Notes under the pieces: model-generated
Database searches by the model: none
Told to the model about the DNA's origin: nothing
The model's input: only the letters and a program-made list of their open reading frames with translations
Shown: positions 15,052-18,777 of the stretch, piece by piece
Layout of the letters: the number at the start of each line of letters is the position of its first letter
How positions within the stretch are numbered: position 1 is the stretch's first letter
Position numbers and translations under genes: made by a program
Source: CAZIQY01 sp964541605
GTDB taxonomy: Bacteria > Desulfobacterota > Syntrophia > Syntrophales > UBA2185
Reading direction: 5' to 3'
DNA: 18,777 nucleotides
Assembly: GCA_964541605.1 (NCBI GenBank)
Contig: CAZIQY010000051.1
Span: 1 to 18,777 of the forward strand

Positions 15052-15832
15052 CTATTTTTTCTTTAACATCCCCGTAATATCGACAGCCCGCAGCACTTCC
15101 AGCTCTTCCACTGTCGGTTCGGGCGTCACGTTCGCATGCGGTGAAACTTTGAGGTCCCAACCGGTGTTCCCTTTAATCTCATCGACGCTGGAAAAAGCAT
15201 AATACGAATCAAGAAAAAACTCCCTTGTCACAGGGTCCGGACGCAGGATGCCGAGTGTTGTAATGACGGCTACCGGCCCCCTGCCTATAAAAGAGTATCG
15301 TTCACGGGCATTGCCTCCTTCAAGAAAGCCCGGGGTGGTAATGTAACTGACTTTTTCCGAAAAGCGTTTCTTTTCATGGGCCGCCATAATGATCACACGC
15401 TTACAGCCGCAGGCAATATCATTCGCTCCGCCGCTGCCGTTCAACCGGACTTTTGGCGGTCCAAAGAAGGAAGCCTCCGTCTTTTCCCAAAAACCGGTTG
15501 TGTTGACGTTGCCGAATCTGTCAATCTCGGCGGCGCCAATAATCCCCAGATCGCACCGGCCTGACGCCACCATGTAAATCGAGCGCTCCGGAAAAACAAG
15601 TGGCATTAACGGATATTCGGTTGTCTTCTATACCCCAGGGAAGGCCTCCGACCGGGGTCGATCCATAAACGCCGCCCTCCGTCAGGGCTTTCGCATTGGG
15701 AGCGTGATACGCCAAGGCGAAATATCCCGCCAACATGCTCAAGCCCACACCGAAGATACACAGTTCGCCGTCATGAATCTCACGGCCTGTCGCAATCGCC
15801 ATCATTTCCTGTCTCGTATAATCCAATTTCAT
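15052..15832 (-). pseudogene. Glutaconate-type CoA-transferase subunit B, frameshifted
   Basis: Starts at ATG 15832 with GGAGGTAA just upstream. The first frame covers MKLDYTRQEMMAIATGRE through the catalytic-glutamate loop (Glu52 in ALTEGGVYG) to EDNRISVNAT, then goes off-family and stops at 15521. The family sequence resumes in another frame (open from about 15627): MVASGRCDLGIIGAAEID, FGNVNTTGFW, GSGGANDIACGCKR, then NTGWDLKVSPHANVTPEPT to TAG at 15052-15054. The frame change must lie at about 15600-15626. Joined, the protein would be about 260 residues, the normal length. It would pair with subunit A to move CoA between acids. Everything else about the gene looks intact, so the shift may be recent or a sequencing indel. 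Confidence 0.8.
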
Positions 15833-15841
15833 TTACCTCCT

Positions 15842-16834
15842 TCAGACAAATCTGGATTCCTTCGCCAATTCCGCTATTTCCGCATTGGTTTTAATCCACT
15901 TCCGGTAGGGGTCCATCAAATGTATCGTCTCGTTGTTCATGATCCGGTTAATCTTTTCTTCCCCGATGACGGCAAGAAATTCTTCATGGGTCCGCCACTT
16001 TTCGATATAGGTCACTTTATATTCTTCAAAGCCTTCCGCGGTCCCCAGCATCCGATTCATGACCGTCATATGTTCCTCATCACTGTCATAGACTCCTACG
16101 GAACATTGCGGCCAGGCCCCCAACTGCCAGGGGATGACCGCCTCGACCAGAAGATCGGGAATCCTGACCAGGTTCGGGTACTGTCTCATACAGTCGGTCT
16201 CAACAATGAAGTCGGCCTGCAGGATGACTCTGTCCGCTGCCCGTGCCAGTTCAAAACGGCTCCATTCCGTTCCCAGAAAAACCGCGTTTCCATCGACATC
16301 AGCCATGGTCACATGGATGACCGCAAGTTCCGGCCTTGCCACCGGCAGTGCTCCATAGACTTTCCCTGTAAAGGGATCCGTAATCTCCGGGATCTTGGTT
16401 CTGCAGGGGATTTCATCCGGATGGAATGCGCTTCGCCATTGAAGATCACTTCCTATATTGACCGTTGCCGGGACGAAGGGCCACCGGAGAGCGCCTCCGA
16501 GGAAGCGAAGAGACATGGAGAGATTGGACCAGTCTTCCCATATCACCCGGCCGGATTCAACAGCCCGTCGCACCCCGTTGGCAAAACCATACACCTCAAG
16601 TCCGGAAAAGGCGGCCTCAACTCTGTCGCAGACGCCGGCGGCACAAAACAGGTTCACCTGCTGGCTGCAACAATGGGTCAGATAATGGATGTGTTTTCGC
16701 TCCTGCCGGACCATTTCCCGTCCGAAGGCAATTGATTCAGAACCGACGGGGAGGCCGGCGCCGCTCGCATAGACCATACCGTCACGCGTATATTTTGAAA
16801 CAGCCTCCTGCAGAGAAATCAGTTTATTGGCCAT
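15842..16834 (-). CDS. Glutaconate-type CoA-transferase subunit A
   Basis: A 330-residue class I CoA-transferase alpha subunit (GctA-like). Visible: an N-terminal SLQEAVSKYTRDGMVYASGAG segment, FLGGALRWPFVPATVNIGSDL in the middle, and the conserved AVIHVTMADVDGNAVFLGTEW strand-turn, followed by ARAADRVILQADFIVE. The catalytic glutamate sits in the partner subunit, as in this family. The start is supported by GAGGAG 8 bases upstream. Subunit B follows 9 bases later. The substrate is not readable from sequence: glutaconate, 3-oxoacids, or a product of the upstream transsulfuration enzymes such as 2-oxobutyrate-derived acids are all possible. Confidence 0.88.
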   Translation of the reverse strand: MANKLISLQEAVSKYTRDGMVYASGAGLPVGSESIAFGREMVRQERKHIHYLTHCCSQQVNLFCAAGVCDRVEAAFSGLEVYGFANGVRRAVESGRVIWEDWSNLSMSLRFLGGALRWPFVPATVNIGSDLQWRSAFHPDEIPCRTKIPEITDPFTGKVYGALPVARPELAVIHVTMADVDGNAVFLGTEWSRFELARAADRVILQADFIVETDCMRQYPNLVRIPDLLVEAVIPWQLGAWPQCSVGVYDSDEEHMTVMNRMLGTAEGFEEYKVTYIEKWRTHEEFLAVIGEEKINRIMNNETIHLMDPYRKWIKTNAEIAELAKESRFV

Positions 16835-16887
16835 GATACGTTCTCCTCATTTTTAAAGTTTTCAGGTTATCATTCCAGTCAATGAGC

Positions 16888-18048
16888 TTATGACCGGCTC
16901 GATGCGACAGTCGTATCAAGGGCCTGTTCAAGATCGACAATGAGATCTTCCTTATCTTCAATTCCGACAGACAGCCTGATCGTTCCATCCGTAATGCCCC
17001 GTCGCTCGCGCTCTTCCTTGGGAATGGAACCGTGGGTCATCGCCGACGGATAACAGGCAAGGGATTCGACGCCGCCGAGGCTTTCGGCAAAAGAGAAGAC
17101 CTTCAAGGTTTTGAAGAACACATTGGCTTCCTCTCTCCCGCCGCATATCTGGAAGCTGACCATTCCTCCAAAGCCGTGCATCTGTTTTTTCGCCAATTCA
17201 TGCTGGGGATGACTCGGCAGGCCCGGGTAACGGACGGATTCGACAAAGGGATGATGCTGAAGAAACTCAGCAACCGCCAGAGCGTTTTCCTGGTGCGCCT
17301 TCATTCTCACGGCCAATGTTTTGATACCACGGAGAGTGAGCCAACAATCAAACGGGCTCGGCACTGCGCCCGCCGCATTCTGATAGAATTTTATCGCCTT
17401 GAAAAGTTCCCTGTCACTCGTGATTACAGCACCCCCCACCAAATCGGAGTGGCCATTGATATATTTCGTTGTACTGTGAACCACCACGTGGGCTCCCAGG
17501 GTAAGGGGCCGCTGCAGGTAAGGCGTGGCAAAGGTATTATCCACAACAAGGAGGACGCCCCGGGAGCGGCATATGGAAGCAACCGCTTCAATGTCCACAA
17601 GCTGAAGCAGGGGGTTGGTGGGCGTCTCGATCCAGACAAGCCTCGTTTTCGGCCGTATGGCTACCGACAGCGTTTCCAGTGTCCTTCCGTCAGCATAAGT
17701 CACCTTTATTCCCTGTTCCCTGTAAACCTGCTCAAACAGGCGGTAGGTTCCCCCATAGAGATCCTCCGTGGCAACGACGTGATCCCCCGGACGGAGGATG
17801 GAAAGGGTCGCCGCAATGGCCGCCATGCCGGATGCGAAGGCAAGGCCGTATTCACCATCTTCCAGAGAGGCTGTGCACGATTCAAGAGCCTGCCGCGTAG
17901 GATTCCCCGTGCGGGAATATTCATATCCCTTGTGCTTCTCAATCTCTTCCTGAGTGTATGTCGAGGAAGAGTAGATCGGGATGATCGTTGATCCTGTTAA
18001 GGGATCGGCCTTCTGGCCAACGTGGATCGCCCGCGTTGAAAATTTCAT
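16888..18048 (-). CDS. Cystathionine gamma-lyase / gamma-synthase family enzyme
   Basis: A 386-residue Cys/Met-metabolism PLP enzyme. Motifs: YEYSRTGNPTR (phosphate-binding Tyr and Arg from the neighbouring subunit), EDLYGGTYRLF (stacking Tyr98), ETPTNPLLQ, VVDNTFATPY (Asp170), the PLP lysine Lys195 in HSTTKYINGHSD, and SLGGVESLACYPSAMTHGSI. The position that is Cys116 in methionine gamma-lyase is Gly here (LYGGT), which argues against that activity. With cystathionine beta-synthase directly upstream (ATGA overlap at 18045-18048), the lyase reaction (cystathionine to cysteine, 2-oxobutyrate and ammonia) is most likely. Gamma-synthase activity cannot be excluded from sequence alone. Confidence 0.9.
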   Translation of the reverse strand: MKFSTRAIHVGQKADPLTGSTIIPIYSSSTYTQEEIEKHKGYEYSRTGNPTRQALESCTASLEDGEYGLAFASGMAAIAATLSILRPGDHVVATEDLYGGTYRLFEQVYREQGIKVTYADGRTLETLSVAIRPKTRLVWIETPTNPLLQLVDIEAVASICRSRGVLLVVDNTFATPYLQRPLTLGAHVVVHSTTKYINGHSDLVGGAVITSDRELFKAIKFYQNAAGAVPSPFDCWLTLRGIKTLAVRMKAHQENALAVAEFLQHHPFVESVRYPGLPSHPQHELAKKQMHGFGGMVSFQICGGREEANVFFKTLKVFSFAESLGGVESLACYPSAMTHGSIPKEERERRGITDGTIRLSVGIEDKEDLIVDLEQALDTTVASSRS

Positions 18049-18731
18049 ATGACCTTCTCCTCTCTGGACTCCCTCGTCCAGTAATTGACCAGGTCGATCC
18101 GGGAAAGAAATCCATAAGGAGTTCCCGCCTTTGTCACGATAACCCCGCCGTGACCGGAGAGGAGAAGACGATAGGGTTCGGAGACATCGATGGCTTCATC
18201 GACCTGCGGCAATGGCTTTCCCATAATCTCAACAATGTTCTTGTCTTCGAGATCGATCCTGTCGTGGAGAAGCTTCACCAGAGTCACCTCGTTCAGGCTC
18301 CCCACAACGTTGCCCTTTTCGATCACAGGAACCTGGGAGATGCCGTAATTCTCAAACAATTTTACAGCTTCAATCGCCTTGTCGTTCGCCTCGACGGCAA
18401 CGAGGGACGGACCGCTTCCCTTGACCTTCAGTATCTCTCCTGCCGTCACTTTCTCAGGGGCATTATCGAGTAAGCCGTTCTCCCACATCCAGCGGTCGGA
18501 AAATATCTTTGTCAGGTAATTGCGACCTGTATCGGGCAGGAGCACCACCACGATCTTTCCCGGTTCGATGCGTAAGGCATACTTGAGAGCCGCGGCAACA
18601 GCCGTGCCCGCAGACCCGCCGACGAGGATACCTTCCTCCCGGGCAAGGCGTCTGGCCATAACAAAGGATTCCGCATCGCTTACCCGGACCATGTCATCGA
18701 CCACCTGGCGGTTAAATGTCGCCGGAGTGAA
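18045..18731 (-). CDS. cbs: Cystathionine beta-synthase, C-terminal part (5' end interrupted)
   Basis: The frame is open from about 18731 to TGA 18045-18047. It begins with the family sequence FTPATFNRQVVDDMVRVSD, then VMARRLAREEGILVGGSAGTA and VVVLLPDTGRNYLTKIFSDRW, the end of the PLP catalytic domain. Two CBS domains follow (about 105-165 and 170-225). The first half of the catalytic domain, including the PLP lysine, is absent: an in-frame TAG at 18732-18734 and a GC-rich hairpin replace it. Known role: condenses serine and homocysteine to cystathionine. A GTG at 18702-18704 could start a 219-residue stub, but it lies inside the catalytic fold and would be inactive. Overlap with the next gene shows they were one operon. 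Confidence 0.85.
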   Translation of the reverse strand, partial: FTPATFNRQVVDDMVRVSDAESFVMARRLAREEGILVGGSAGTAVAAALKYALRIEPGKIVVVLLPDTGRNYLTKIFSDRWMWENGLLDNAPEKVTAGEILKVKGSGPSLVAVEANDKAIEAVKLFENYGISQVPVIEKGNVVGSLNEVTLVKLLHDRIDLEDKNIVEIMGKPLPQVDEAIDVSEPYRLLLSGHGGVIVTKAGTPYGFLSRIDLVNYWTRESREEKVI

Positions 18732-18777
18732 CTACCCCGCCCACAGGGCGGGGCATCAAAATCATTAAAACAATTCT
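18732..18777 (-). mobile_element. Probable right end of an IS200/IS605-type element
   Basis: Reading on the minus strand, a perfect 8-base stem CCCCGCCC-TGT-GGGCGGGG (18735-18753 with a 3-base loop) is followed by TAGTTCAC and then immediately by cbs coding sequence. AT-rich DNA lies on the other side, running off the window. A short GC hairpin ending in a GTAGTTCAC-like tail is what I remember from the right ends of IS200/IS605/IS1341 elements, which insert without target duplication. The transposase or TnpB gene would lie beyond 18777. The alternative is a contig end at an unresolved repeat. Confidence 0.5.

Noticed and set aside
15704..16735. Plus-strand open frame of 343 codons antisense to CoA-transferase A
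   Set aside because: No motifs and no ribosome site; complete overlap with a recognisable gene on the other strand.
17032..17991. Plus-strand open frame of 319 codons antisense to the cystathionine lyase gene
   Set aside because: Shadow of a highly conserved PLP enzyme gene; composition is unlike a real protein.
16888..18048. Methionine gamma-lyase as the identity of the PLP enzyme
   Set aside because: The diagnostic cysteine of that enzyme is replaced by glycine in LYGGT, and cbs directly upstream favours cystathionine as substrate.

Overview
The window is bacterial DNA, probably from a Desulfobacterota-type (former deltaproteobacterial, perhaps Syntrophales-like) anaerobe. That guess is an inference from gene content: a fused three-domain NifU with NifS and CysE, a caspase-fold lipoprotein, a glutaconate-type CoA-transferase, and Gram-negative Cus efflux with a TolC-type outer-membrane partner. 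No rRNA or tRNA gene, CRISPR array or complete transposon is visible.

Left part (about 1-3300). This is an AT-richer, eroded, accessory-looking stretch. It holds a small basic protein gene broken by one extra G, an intact AAA ATPase of unknown job, a caspase-like lipoprotein gene with an internal deletion and a frameshift, and a MOSC-domain gene with two in-frame stops. Several hundred bases between them hold nothing convincing.

Middle part (about 3230-6976, plus strand). A near-consensus sigma-70 promoter (TTGACA, 17-base spacer, TATACT) precedes a four-helix membrane protein of unknown function. Next comes a tight nifU-nifS-cysE cluster for iron-sulfur cluster assembly and cysteine precursor supply. 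Two inverted repeats lie just upstream of nifU. The remnant of a second MOSC gene lies between cysE and cusA.

Right part (7009-18777, all minus strand). In transcription order there are two gene groups. The first is cystathionine beta-synthase (5' end missing), cystathionine gamma-lyase/synthase, CoA-transferase subunit A, CoA-transferase subunit B (frameshifted), ridA and pdxS. It reads as one unit of PLP-dependent reverse transsulfuration, enamine clean-up and PLP supply. The second is a copper/silver efflux operon: a Met-rich YtkA/FixH-like periplasmic protein, then cusC, cusB and cusA.

The main oddities are the following. The cbs gene is cut at a perfect GC-rich hairpin that looks like the right end of an IS200/IS605-type element. 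At least four genes are frameshifted or carry stops, so either the locus is decaying or the read or assembly has indels. Two MOSC remnants bracket nifUS-cysE. The CoA-transferase inside the transsulfuration operon has no obvious textbook partner reaction.
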